Assembly: GCA_025504975.1 (NCBI GenBank)
Contig: JANUWI010000005.1
Coordinates: 1,984,001 to 2,048,000, forward strand
Origin: Plenodomus lindquistii
Taxonomy: Eukaryota > Ascomycota > Dothideomycetes > Pleosporales > Leptosphaeriaceae
Direction of reading: 5' to 3'
Length of the DNA: 64,000 nucleotides
The notes under the pieces are model-generated. The model ran no database searches. It saw nothing but the letters and a program-made list of their open reading frames with translations, and was not told where the DNA came from. Below are positions 34,244-45,322 of this stretch, piece after piece. The position numbers and the translations under genes were made by a program. Each line of letters starts with the position of its first letter. The first letter of the stretch is position 1.

Positions 34244-35458
34244 CTAAGGCATGTCGTCCATACTGTTCACCGCCTTTGTCATCGTCGCATTCACCTCCTC
34301 GCGCTTTTCTTTGCTCATATTGTACACAATCTTTCGCAAGCGATTTATACTTCCCAGAGGCTGATGCTCCGCTAGCGCATCCCAAGGACTCAGCTTCATT
34401 CGATCTTCCCAAAACACCCTGCGCGCGGCAGTCAGTGAATCTTGCGGCGGAAACTCGATCGTCGCAATGGTCTGGTACGGTGATGTGACTTCATCCCATA
34501 CTACAGAGCCGTCTTCGGTGGGGTGGTGCTCAGGCGATGTGCCAAGTTGGATCTGAGCGCCAAAGTCAGTCGCTGAAGCCTGCAGCTGAACGCAATATCC
34601 TTACCTTGAATTCATACTTCGCACCGTGCTGAGAAAAGTGGTCAGCCAGCCAGTCGCGCAGCGCTTCACGACTATCGCTACTCTTGACTTTCTCGTTGCT
34701 TTGATTCATTTCGTCAAGCACGGGGAACAATCCCATATGTCCGTACCAATCTCCGTATCGAAAAGCACTTTGTGTGTAGAAAGAGTGGCTTATCATGTTG
34801 GTATTGGGCAATGAGACTATTTCTGTCAGTGTTTTGGCACCATTGTAGGAGGGACCAGCCTACATGGAGCGCTTTGCTTCATGGCATCGGTCCTCAATTT
34901 CGTGGCAGCTCCCAGCTTCATTGGACTATCAAAGTACTTTTCTCTCAATTCCATAATCTCGAGACAAGTGTCAATGTCTGTCAACTCGATCATTGGTGCA
35001 TTGTTGAAGAAGAAGTCTTGCGTCGTCGCATCCTGGTCAGCGCCTTCCAGCCTCTCTCCCTCGACACCGAATATTCTCAGTCCCAAGCCACGTGGGCCAG
35101 GCTCCTGATCTGCTTGGAGAAAAACAGGCTCGCTTGCATATCTCGCAGCAACGTTGTACGTCTTGCCGCGCGCCTTGAAGAGTCCTTGTTGGAGATGCTG
35201 AGGCAAGTCATCTAGTACCGTCAAGGTTCCCTTGACAACTCCTTGAGTCTTCACATGTGTTGCACGGAAAGCATGACGATGCTGATCAAAGTTGTGCTGC
35301 TGCATCTTGTTCATCGTTGCTCCGATCTTCCTTGCGGTATCCTCCTCATTCTCTTTGATCGTCTCCACCCCCGGCGCATCCCAGCGGAGATAGGCATCGT
35401 TTGGTGGCGCAGACGAGATGGCACGCTTTACGGTATTGTACGCTTCTGTAATAGACAT
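34244..35458 (-). CDS. catalase-fold heme protein (y4iL/SrpA-like)
   Basis: Three exons (35458-34864, 34816-34605, 34552-34244) encode 371 aa. Introns are 47 and 52 nt with CTGAC branch sites. The start is ATG 35458 (MSITEAYN); the frame upstream has no ATG. RATHVKTQG (residues about 67-75) corresponds to the catalytic-His segment of catalases. DQEPGPRGLGLRIFGVEGERL and FFFNNAPMI continue the beta-barrel. Exon 3 ends in WEDRMKLSPWDALAEHQPLGSINRLRK, typical of short fungal catalase-like proteins. The protein lacks the C-terminal third of full catalases, including the usual RxxxY proximal heme-ligand region, so peroxidase or another heme activity is more likely than classic catalase activity. 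It is transcribed divergently from the dicarboxylate transporter. Confidence 0.83.
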
Positions 35459-36032
35459 CTTAGTCCTTTGCGTTTTTTTGAGAGTAATCAAAATTTGCAG
35501 TGATGCGAGTGGCTCTTATGCTTGATCATGTGTAGATGATACGGGATGGGCCCTTGCAGTCGCGCTAGCCCTATGAAAGCGTCATCGGGACATCACGACT
35601 TAATACCACAGTGTTTGACGTCCTAATACCGACCTGAGAAAATTTGCGCGACATATGAGCAAAAAAGAGATTTTAGGAGCAACTCGATTGCATTAAAGGA
35701 GATTCTGAATGGCAATGACTATGTCAAGGATACGTGAAGAAATACTCACATTCATCCAGCACTGTCGAGAAAACCGCTAGTCCAAATCCGCCCAATAGCG
35801 CCCGATTTTCAGAGCATGAAGACCACACACTCACACCCTTGCTTGAAACTCAATTTACGGTAGTAACAAGCTCACGCTAACATACGTCAAGTTTGCGCAC
35901 AATGCTTCGGTCCTATTGAGCATATCGCCCTAATACAATGGCGGCTTCTCCAAGCTCTCCCGCCCTCCCACCGCTTCATCCTTTACCGAATAATCAGCCT
36001 ATTCATCCGCATCTACCAAGCGCCAGACCAAC
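35459..36032. promoter_or_regulatory. divergent promoter of the catalase-like and transporter genes
   Basis: A 574-bp segment lies between two ATGs that face away from each other. A CCAAT box is at 35792-35796. An upstream ATG-initiated frame at 35938-36126 (+) overlaps the transporter start in another frame and could act as an upstream ORF. Confidence 0.45.
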
Positions 36033-37295
36033 ATGCCCAATCCAAGAAACTCATCACGACGGCGACCGAAGCCGATTGACCGTGAAAACTACAACCCTAC
36101 GTATTTACCATGGGCGAAACGATTAGACCATTTCACCTGGTCCTGGTTCGAATGCACGATGTCGACCGGCGCTCTCGCTACACTTCTTGGCCAACAGCCT
36201 TACTCCTTCAAAGGTCTCAAGACTATTGGTAAAATCGCCTTCATCGTCGACATCGTCCTGTTTCTCCTCTTCAGCGTATGCATCACCTACCGCTTCATCC
36301 ACAACCGCGGATCTCTGCAACTCAGTCTCCACCATCCCCACGAGAGTTTCTTCTTTGGGTCCTTTTTCGTCAGCATAGCCTTGATAATATACTGTATCGA
36401 ACTCTACGGCGTTTCCGCATGCGGACCATGGCTCATCAAAACCCTCGAAATCCTGTTCTGGACCTATGCGGCGATGGTCATGCTGGTAGCTGTATTCCAA
36501 TACCACGTCATATTCGACACTCGTCAACTTCCGGTCAAAGAAGCGATGCCTGCTTGGATACTCCCCGTGTATCCCTTCTTGGTTCTCGGCGTACTGGGCA
36601 GCACACTGCTCAAGTCGCAACCTCTGGAAGCTGGATACCCGATCTTCATTGGCAGCGTGACATTCCAGGGCTTAGGATGGACAATCGCATTCACAATGCT
36701 CACAATCTACGTCACTCGTCTCGTCAACAGCGAATTACCAGAACCCCCAAAACGACCGGGCATGTATGTCGCCGTGGGTCCTGCAGCCTACACCGCAAAT
36801 GCGTTTGTAGCATTGGGAATGCAAGCTCCTACCCATGTCCCCGATAATTTTCTGGGTATCAATTCTGTACCTGCCGGTGACATCTTGAAAGTCTTTGGCG
36901 TCGTCGCGGGGATATTCATGTGGCTTATTGCGTTCTGGTTCAGCGCATTGACGACGGTTAGCGTTCTTTTCTCGGCGCGGGAGAGCCACTTTACGCTCAA
37001 TTACTGGGCCTTTATCTTTCCGAACGCCGGGCTTACGATTGCGCTGATTCAGATTGCGAAGGCATTGGAAAGTCCAGGTATCAAGGGTGTGTGCAGTGCT
37101 GCTACCATCATCCTGGTCATCCTTTGGTTATGGGTAGCAGTACTTAATGTGAAGGCGCTGCTGCAAAAGAAGGTTTTATGGCCAGGCATGGACGAAGATA
37201 TGGAGGATGTTGGCGGCCACTTTCAAAAGCCTGATGAAGGCGAGGATCGTGAAGAAGGCGCAGATCATGAGGACCCGGGTGAAGGGCGAGTGTGA
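36033..37295 (+). CDS. C4-dicarboxylate (malic acid) transporter, Mae1/TDT family
   Basis: A single exon of 420 aa from ATG 36033. The N terminus carries LDHFTWSWFECTMSTGALATLL, the strongly conserved opening of the tellurite-resistance/dicarboxylate (TDT) family, which includes fission yeast Mae1 and the SLAC1 anion channels. About ten hydrophobic helices follow from residue 60 to 385, and the C terminus is an acidic, disordered tail. Known members move malate and related anions across the plasma membrane, some with sulfite export. The substrate here is inferred from family only. The gene is intact and a usual length. A cysteine-ribbon gene follows 281 bp downstream on the same strand. Confidence 0.88.
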   Translation: MPNPRNSSRRRPKPIDRENYNPTYLPWAKRLDHFTWSWFECTMSTGALATLLGQQPYSFKGLKTIGKIAFIVDIVLFLLFSVCITYRFIHNRGSLQLSLHHPHESFFFGSFFVSIALIIYCIELYGVSACGPWLIKTLEILFWTYAAMVMLVAVFQYHVIFDTRQLPVKEAMPAWILPVYPFLVLGVLGSTLLKSQPLEAGYPIFIGSVTFQGLGWTIAFTMLTIYVTRLVNSELPEPPKRPGMYVAVGPAAYTANAFVALGMQAPTHVPDNFLGINSVPAGDILKVFGVVAGIFMWLIAFWFSALTTVSVLFSARESHFTLNYWAFIFPNAGLTIALIQIAKALESPGIKGVCSAATIILVILWLWVAVLNVKALLQKKVLWPGMDEDMEDVGGHFQKPDEGEDREEGADHEDPGEGRV

Positions 37296-37576
37296 AGTGC
37301 GCATTTCCATTGACATCAAGTGTCTCAAAGTTTGAAACATATGGTACAATCACGATCCTGCCTTTGACTAACAAAGCCTCTTCAACGTGTCAGAAAACCC
37401 TTGCCGAAGACACCCATCATGATAGTGCCGCTGAATTCGAGCCTTCCCCCACCCACGACAGTCTCTCGCATCACTCAACGGAAGTCTCGCCTCTACATTT
37501 AGACAATTTTTGGACTATTTCCAAGACTAAATCAAGCCCTACTTGCAGAAGTACTGAATACTACCACATCCCTACA

Positions 37577-38465
37577 ATGCCCACAACACCACTCACCAAC
37601 CGCCTCCGCAGCTCAGCAACAAACTACTTCTACCCTCTGCGCGCTTTCCACGAGAACCTCTCCAGCCAACTACGAAAATCCGCCTCCTCTTCCAACTCTA
37701 CTAGTCCTCGTACCTCCCTCAGCAGCCCTCGCACCTCAGCAACCAGCCCGCACACTTCACTCCACACGCCTCCATCAGTCAACTACCCGCCCACGCACTT
37801 TCTCCCTGATACGAAAAACAACCCCAACGACCGCGCACCCCACAGCCCCCAAATACCCCAAACCTCCATCGCATATACCAACCTCCCCCCCACCACCATC
37901 AATCCCTTCACCCCCCACCCCCCAAACCCCGCTTTACCATCCAAAACCCCCTTCAAACTCCCATCCCCAACCCCCTACTCCCGAACCCACGACTCCATCG
38001 TCCCCATGCGCTGGTGCTGTTCCTGCCGCCGCTTCAGCCACCTATCAACATGGGGTCTTGTTGCCCCCCGTGAACAAGATCTATGTTATAAATGTCAAGT
38101 AAGCATTCCCTTTCTTTTTCCCCCTTGTCCTTTTGCAAACTCTTTCTAGTTTGATGAGGTATTTAGTCTACGTTTTTCACGCGAAAGGAGAGGAAAAGAG
38201 AGGACAGTTTGCTAATGAGCATGTTGGGTAGACACCGTATTGTGGTGGGTGTGTGGATACGTACATGACGATTGCGGAATCTATTCCTTGTCGCGAAAGT
38301 GGGAATGAAGGGGAGAAGGCGAGTGGTGTGGTGGTGAGGAGAAACAGTGGCGCGACGAGACGTCGTAGCAGTAGTGATAGAGAGGTAGTTAGAAGGAGTA
38401 ACAGGGCCGTCGATCGTCACAGTGCTGATGCTGTTACTGATGCTGAAGGATGGCGCTGGATTTGA
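37577..38465 (+). CDS. Ser/Pro-rich protein with C-terminal CxxC zinc-ribbon
   Basis: Two exons (37577-38098, 38232-38465) encode 251 aa. The 133-nt intron is phase 0, with a GTAAGC donor, a GCTAAT branch site and a GGTAG acceptor. It splits the zinc module between CYKCQ and TPYCGGC. Joined, the module reads W146-C147-x2-C150-x19-C170-x2-C173-x4-C178-x2-C181. It is the same plan as the two proteins at 13469 and 15345, but with a longer loop and no His. The first 140 residues are disordered, with SPRTS-type repeats and proline runs. The C-terminal 60 residues are Arg/Ser-rich. There is no signal peptide, and a nuclear or cytosolic adaptor role is possible. Function unknown. Confidence 0.7.
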
Positions 38466-38765
38466 TGCCTGAGTCAAGAGCCAAATGGATCTCTTACTTA
38501 AGGAAGACAGGGGTAGGAATACACATTACATTTGCAGATACCTGTGCTACTAGTATGCCGAGCATATGTCATACCAACTAGCCCTACCAACCACTTACAC
38601 CGACCGACCGACCCGATGACCAAACCTCAGTTTGCCTATCCAACCATTACCCACCCATCCACTCAGTCATCCTTCTACGCAATATCTCATTATACTCAAA
38701 GATACTTGCCTGGTCACGCCATAAATGCTGTTCCTCTTGGTCATGCTATAAGACATGCTGAATGG

Positions 38766-41700
38766 TCATAGAAACGCTGGTGTGTCCTCCCGCACCAACC
38801 TCATCCCTCCCCTCATCTTACTGTTTTCCAAGGCGGAGGTGCTCTTTCGCTGCTTGAGCCAGTGATCCGCCATGCGTTGACCGGGAGTGACGCTGCCGCT
38901 GCGGCTAGTTGGACGCGACTCAGAAGTGGTCTCAATCATGCGCTCGTCGATACTGGTTGCTTCCTTCCCCAGGGAGGTTGTGGAACTGTCGACCTGCAGT
39001 ATCGAAGTCGGGCGTGGCATCGTTGTCGGCACACCTGTCTTGCCGTACTTGCGTGGGCTGCGGAGGTCGAAAGCACTTCTGGGTCGACGAGACATGTCAT
39101 GTGTAGATGCCGGGCGCAAAGTGGCATAGATGCGCGGTCGCAGAGGCGTAGCAGCAGGACTCGAATCATGCTTGGCATGCTTGATTTCGGGAACATTGGA
39201 CATGTATTGGCTGTTGTTCGGTGTCCTTTCGTTGACCACCGTAGTAGCCAGCGGCTGCAAAGACATGGGCCGGGGTGCGAGAGCCAGCAGCGGCGAAGGA
39301 GCTTGTTGGACATTAGCGCGCATGGTGGGAGGCGTGACATTCTCTTTACGCTTGTGTATGGCGTCACTGCGTTTCAGTGCAATGTTGGAAGCTCGCTTTG
39401 GTATTTGCTGGGCGACCGGGGCAGAAAGGTCTGAATAGACCCTGGGACTTGATGTCGCCTTTGAAGACTTCCCTGACGCGACGCTTTCAGACGGAGACTT
39501 GGATAGGCGCGATGATCTGGTGCTGTTACTGCTCGAACTCCGACCAGTCTCGATGTAGGGGAAGCGCTCGTTCATCATCGAAGAATGGCGGTTGTCACTT
39601 GGAGGCGCCGAGATCCTCGAATAGCGGGAGATAGTAGACTGTACCCGCTCCTTTCCAGCCAGTGGTGCTGGACCAGGTTGTTCAGACAGTGACATCTTAT
39701 GTGACAGATCGTTCTCGGTCGGAGTATGAGCTTGAGAGATCTCTTTGAGGTTGACTGAAGGCGACTCGGATTGTTCCAAGGCCGGAAGCTTGGTGTGAGT
39801 GTTCGCGGGGACCTGGTCAGGGCCAATTTGTACACTATCCTGACCTCTTGCGACAGAGGTGCTGCCGATTGACTCAACTCGTCCTTCTGGTCGTGGAGTC
39901 GTTATGTCGAATGACTCTCGCAAGATCACTGTCGTGTCACCATCTTGCTCTGTGTGCGACGTGCGAACAATGCCACGGCGGTGCTTGCGAGATGGTGTTA
40001 GGAAGTGTTCATGGATCTTCAGATCTTCCTGGCTACTCGATTCCATACCAGAGATCTCGTGCGATAGCCAGGCTTTCCAATCACGACTGGTACGTGTAGA
40101 ATCTGGACGATGTGGAGAAGGGGTACCGACCACATAGCTTCTGACCGACTGGCTCGTCTGAACCACCGCTGAGCCACCGTCCTGCGAACGTTCGCGAATA
40201 TCAACGGTATCGAAAGACAAGACACTTCCGTTGGGAATTATGCTTATGCCATCGGTATCCCGTGAGTATACGCTGGGTGACATTGGTGACGTTATCGCAT
40301 GTGGTTTCGGAGTATCTTGATCAGACCGAGACTTCGTTACACTGGCCATTGAGCTGCGTGGCAATGACTCATCCGCAGCAAAGAAAGCGTCGGTTTGCTG
40401 CGTAAATTTGGTCACATTGTAGGATCGGTCGGTCTCGCGGGGAAATTGAAAGGTCTCGGCTTTGTCCAAAGGCGTCTTCCATCGAGCCTTGGCTCTCTCC
40501 ACGCGTTGCTCGATTTGCGAAGCGGATGGCGTGTATGTTCGTACTGGATAATCTGGGCCGGCCTGTTGTTGACTGCAAGGTGTGAGCGTCTTAACTAGCA
40601 ATAGAGCATCCTGGAGCACCTACACCGCACTTGAGCCACTGTCCGTGGTACCTGCGACAGTGTTATGCTCTCTCCTCTCATGATTGGGTGTGGTAATCGC
40701 CGGCGAACTATGCGAGTCGTCTCCAGTATCCCCAGGACTCCCACAAGCGCTGCCGGACTGGTCAAGATCGAATTCAGGGTGCTGCTGCTCTGGAGGAGAG
40801 ACTGTACGGATAGTAGCTTTGATCACCCTTCCTATTGATCTGATAGTACTGGTCTTGCTCTGGACACTGTGCGCTGCAGCGCTGGCGGGTCGACGCGATG
40901 GCGGTCGGTGATCACTGCTGGTGCTCGGCCTGAAGTCTCGACTAGCGCTAGAGTGCAGCTCTCTAGTGATACCGTGCAGTTCCTTCGTAGCACTGGACTC
41001 GAACACGTCACTCTCTGCACCTGGAGTACGGTCCTTCCGACCTGTCGCGGACTGCGGTGACTTCGAGGCATCAATCTCTTTCATCAGGGCAGAGAAAACA
41101 CGCTTTGGATCCACGGGCGTGAAGGACTCTTCCGCTAGGCTGTCCATAGGCATGGGATCCCGGAATGAAGCAAGGGCCGACAGGGGTACCGACTTCCTTC
41201 GTGGTACAAGAGAAGCGATGCGTTCGGCCTCACTACCAATGCTGTCCTTCGCCTCGTGGATGACGGTCAGTCGTTTGAGAGCACGTTGCGTCATAGCGTC
41301 GTCGGTCGCCGCGGTTCCCCAGCTCGTAACTCGTGATGCAGATGCATGTGTGGCATTCATTTCGCTATGCAGGCTTCGATTGCTCCTGGAACTGCCATTA
41401 CTGCTGGTGCGCGAGCCCGAGCGGACAAAGGCTGGAAATGGTATCTCGTAAGATGGCGTGCGAGAGCGCACGCGTAGTAACATGTCGTCGTGGGGACTGG
41501 GTATGTCGGACGTATTGTCTGGGCTCGGTGCTTTGAGACCCGTCGCATTGGAGTAGTCTCGACTTGCTTCGATCTGTTGGACAGGCAGAGTTGGTGATCT
41601 GATTGAAGTGCGTCGAAAGACCCTCTTGAATCTGCTCTTTAGCGACCCAGAGAAAGATCGTTTCTCTTTTGGCTCGGTTAGGGGGTTGAAGTCAGCCAGG

Positions 41701-42632
41701 GTGACATTGGTAGTAGATTCGTCCGGAGTCTTGTGGCTACTGGTAGAGGCTGAAATCACATCGGTCTTGATGCGCTTGCCTTTATCCCTACCCTTATCTT
41801 GTCTTTTCTTAAAGGGGGCGAGGAATACCGAAGGCTTGTGCTTGACAGTCTTGTGCTGGAAGCTCTGGAGGTACCTGTCTCTCGCTGTGTTCACAGTCTC
41901 GTCGGCGGCAACAGTGACTGGAAGGCGTGGTCCTGCAAGAGGCGACGGAACCGATGGCCGAATGGGTGGGAGGGCAGGCATGGGCTCTATGTGTGGAAAG
42001 TTCTCAGCTGGAGGAGGTGTTGTAAGATATTTTGCTGGCGGTCGGGCGATGGGGGATCCAGTCTGCACACTGCTAGCATAATACATGGAGCGAGCCTTGC
42101 GGATCTGCTGCGAAGTGACCGACGAAGAGGCACTCTGTTGATGAACTTTCGATTGCGAGCGAGGCCGGGCCTTCTCACCGAAGGCGGTCGATGCCTGTGA
42201 CGACAGAGGGCGGGACGAAGACAATGGCCTTTCGCTACTGGGCGTAGGGTAGAAGGGTGGGAACTGTTCAGTGTTGATAGTACCCGCTCTGGACTTCCGA
42301 CGATGAGTGCTAGTCGTCTGGCCAGTATTCTGAGGCTGCAAAGACCTGAAGCTCGACTCGCGAGGCGGAAAGTGACTGCCTTGCGAGGTCAGGGACTTGC
42401 GACTTGCGTTGCTCTTGGATCTCGACATGTCAGAGCTGCGCTTGGATTTGCGGTCCGCCGCATCTTGGCCTTGTGCCCGTGCGAAGGCAGTTGTGGCAGC
42501 CGCCAGAGCCTGCTGTTGAATGGCATCCAGATCCAAAGGCTCCGAGATGGAAGGAGGGCGCCTATGGACGGTCGATGTAGACTTTGAGCGACGGAGACGC
42601 GTTCCCGCGTCACTGGACGACCGGGCCAGCAT
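38766..42632 (-). CDS. large disordered Ser/Arg-rich protein (1271 aa)
   Basis: Two exons (42632-40624, 40572-38766) are joined in phase 2 over a 51-nt intron (GTAGGT donor, TGCAG acceptor), giving 1271 aa. No folded domain is recognised. The sequence is dominated by Ser, Arg, Pro, Thr and Lys. Basic clusters such as KKRQDKGRDKGKRIK and SRFKRVFRRTS could serve as nuclear-localisation or phospholipid-binding signals. Many RxxS and SP sites suggest heavy phosphorylation. The opening (LRRSKSTSTVHRRPPS, then an Ala-rich QQQALAAATTAFARAQ helix) has the look of a conserved motif. Proteins of this kind occur widely in Pezizomycotina without known function; a scaffold at cytoskeleton or cortex is one guess. 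It has the same orientation as the MFS gene that precedes it. Confidence 0.72.
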
Positions 42633-42979
42633 TGAGCTGATCGAATAAAACTAGGTTTTGCTGAAGTAGAGCGGTAAGTCAGTGGGTCCAACGTAGCAAA
42701 GCACTGCTAAAAGAGGTGTTGACAAGTCTTAGCAGCAACAGCGGTAATGAGGCACGATGAAATGGCGTGGTGTGGGACGGCAACTAACAGAGCTACCGAT
42801 GAGGGTGGTTCGATGTTGCTGGACAAGTGTGTTGTTTACATGGCGCCTTCCTTCTCTCACATGCAGGCAGCCACGAGGCCACCGCCGTTATGCTTGGAGG
42901 AGCGACTTCAGTTGCCATTTTCGTAATTGCCAACAGATTGCTGTTAAACGCAGCCTAGACATCTCAGTGACAGCCTCGA

Positions 42980-44668
42980 TCATGCTGGAAGTCTCGCATT
43001 TCTTGCTTCTTCAAGGGCTGATGATCCCGTTCTTTCTGCATCATCTGCCTCAACAACGAGATCTTCGTTGCCGCTCAACTCAACATAGGCATTTTCCTTG
43101 TCCTTGAAATTTATCACAAAGGTCACCACCGCCATACCTGCAAAGAACACAACCGACGCCAAGAAGGGTAGTCCAATCCATTCGCTTCCCAGGTCCATGC
43201 CCCACTGAAACATCTCACTCAGCACGGGCCCTGCGACCATTGCACCAACGCTCTCTGCCATGGCAATGGTGCTCATGAGCTTGCCGATGTCAGGGCTTGA
43301 TTGGCCACCGACTACATGTATCGAAATGGAGCGCATAGCGGCGGTGAAGCCTGTTCCGAGGTTATAGATGAGGAGACCTATGACGAGCAGGCTCGGGTAA
43401 GCAGAGATGCCCATGATGAGAAAAGAAATAGTGGTCAGAATAATGGAGCCGCGCGCCATGTACAAATCTGCCCAGTGTGCCGACAGACGCAGCTTTCTCA
43501 GTAAAATGAGGTTGGCGAGCGGAATAAAGACTGTTATTGCGACGAGGTTAGTTGCTGCGCGCAGAGACAAGAGGTATGCGGCCTTCTTGATCTCCCAGCC
43601 ATAACGCTTGGAAGCATACCGCACAATGAGAGTGAGCGACTGGCTGCCGAGTCTGTTGGCGAGGAATGTGAAGACGACCATGGCAAGTGTCCAGTCGCTG
43701 CGTAGGAACGTAATGGCAGTACGGAAGTTATTGATCTGCGCTTTTAGTGTGAAGTGATTGCCCACAGGTTTGAGCACAATTATCTCTTCGACGCCGTCTT
43801 TGGGCTCTGGCAGGTCGCGCAAATGCAGCGTTTCCGGGATCAGGAAGGCGAGGCATATGCCGACCTGCTGGATTGCCAAAGCCAAAAGCAGCGGAAACCA
43901 ATCCCCGCGGTCCATCAGGCGCGCCGCAAGTATAGGCGCCAGCATCTCTGAGAGTAGTATGACTGCTGTCAAGTAGAGGAAGATGGCGGTTCGTTTCTCG
44001 GGGGGTACGATGTCGGAGAGCATGGTGATGCCAATGGCCATGGCCACGATGGGCCCGCCGCCAATGAGGAAGAAGGCGCTCGACAGCCACGTCCACTGGA
44101 GAGGAAGGTTTTTGAAGTAGCCTGTTACGGTCAGCATTCCTCTATTCTCATTGAGCGTCTCCTGCTACCCACATATCAACAGCACCCACGCCGAGTTCAG
44201 CTGCAGCCCCATCAAGCTCGCAGCGAAGATCCACTTCCTGCCCACTCTGTCCGCCAGGGCGCCCAGTGGCACAGCCAGCAGGATGCCCGGTATCACATCA
44301 AACGTCACCTGCCACCCAAAGATCATGGCCAGCTTCTGCTGGATCGCGTCCACCTTGCACAGCTTCTCCGGTATGCTGTCATTGTCGCCAATCACCGAAG
44401 GATCGTGTTCCCGGTAGTAGCCGAGGCAAATATTGGCTTCGAATACGCGTGTCTTCGGGGGGTCTGCGAGGAAGGCGCCAACGTCTATGATGGAGATCAA
44501 TGCGAAAACGAAGACTACAAAGAAAACCCAGGGCTTCTTCTGCTTCGTCGTTGTCTTCTCTGCTAGAGTTGGGAATGGCGCGTCGGGGCCAATGGAGCCG
44601 GCTGGCGATAAGAGGGTATCTCCTTCCAGTTCTATGGACTCTCGTGCTGAGTATGTCTGCACTGCCAT
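42980..44668 (-). CDS. MFS transporter
   Basis: Two exons (44668-44173, 44121-42980) encode 545 aa. The 51-nt intron is phase 1, with a GTGGGT donor, a CTGAC branch site and an AACAG acceptor. The start is ATG 44668 (MAVQTYSARE). A cytosolic N terminus of about 45 residues precedes the first helix. The MFS signature between TM2 and TM3 is GALADRVGRKWIF. In total about twelve hydrophobic segments are seen, with a long central loop and a hydrophilic tail after residue 505. The first extracytosolic loop is long (about 60 residues) and has several charged residues. The substrate is unknown; in fungi such proteins export small molecules or import nutrients. It lies 14 kb from the NRPS, too far for membership of that cluster to be assumed. 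Confidence 0.85.
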
Positions 44669-45322
44669 ACTGCCAGCTTTCCGGTTGTCGAGTCGCGATT
44701 GGCAATGTGCGGATATCTGGGTTACACGGCGCGTGACGATAAAGCAGCAGCACGCGTTAGGCAAGGACAAGGGAATCGCAATGTTAGCATCTGTGCTCAG
44801 CTATGATTGGAATCTGCCCAACGCGCAAGTATCGACCGAAACGTTGTCATCTCGGAGTCAGCGCGGGGGTTCTGGCGGCTGTATGCAAGCATGTCTGGGC
44901 AGCATGCCACTGTCGCACGCGTTGTTTCGAGGTTCCGAAGGGTGCAGGCATCATTACGTCAGCAGTTAGCGTCTTCGACCTCCACCAGGGTTTCGTCCTC
45001 GATGTAGACATCAGACATCGACAATTGAACCCGGTGGACTTGATGCTCTTGCAACTAGGATGTGCCTGGAGTATGTGTAGTAGTTCACAACATGATGGTA
45101 AGTCACACGCTTCGCTCCGGCACACGCCAGCTTATGATCCTCGACATTCGAAGTCATGATATGAGAGGCAGGTATATTCATCTACTTCTATGATCCCGAT
45201 TGTATCCACCGAAGACCACCAGGGTGACTCTGGTACCACTGAAAAGCCGAAGATGATCCCCCAGACTCCATTGTATCCTACGAGTCGTCCCAAAACTTCC
45301 ATCTCATCGCTATCCATCCCTT
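44669..45322. other. intergenic with an open frame at its right end
   Basis: Contains the MFS promoter. From about 45345 down to 45132 the minus strand is open for about 70 codons in a frame other than that of the 2EXR gene, with protein-like composition (see findings). Otherwise no gene is seen. Confidence 0.4.

Noticed and set aside
33909..34412. 167-codon minus ORF with AESLGCASGASASGKYKSL
   Set aside because: It is the wrong frame of catalase-like exon 3; the correct frame gives WEDRMKLSPWDALA.
36123..36620. 165-codon minus-strand ORF
   Set aside because: It lies wholly antisense to the dicarboxylate transporter and has no recognisable motif; it is a shadow frame.
38862..39434. 190-codon plus-strand ORF
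   Set aside because: Antisense to the large disordered protein and due to its biased composition.
40573..40623. Two separate disordered-protein genes (ATG-like start at 40619)
   Set aside because: A 51-nt intron with a GTAGGT donor and TGCAG acceptor joins the two frames in phase 2; the second ORF's apparent start lies within the intron and is not ATG on inspection.
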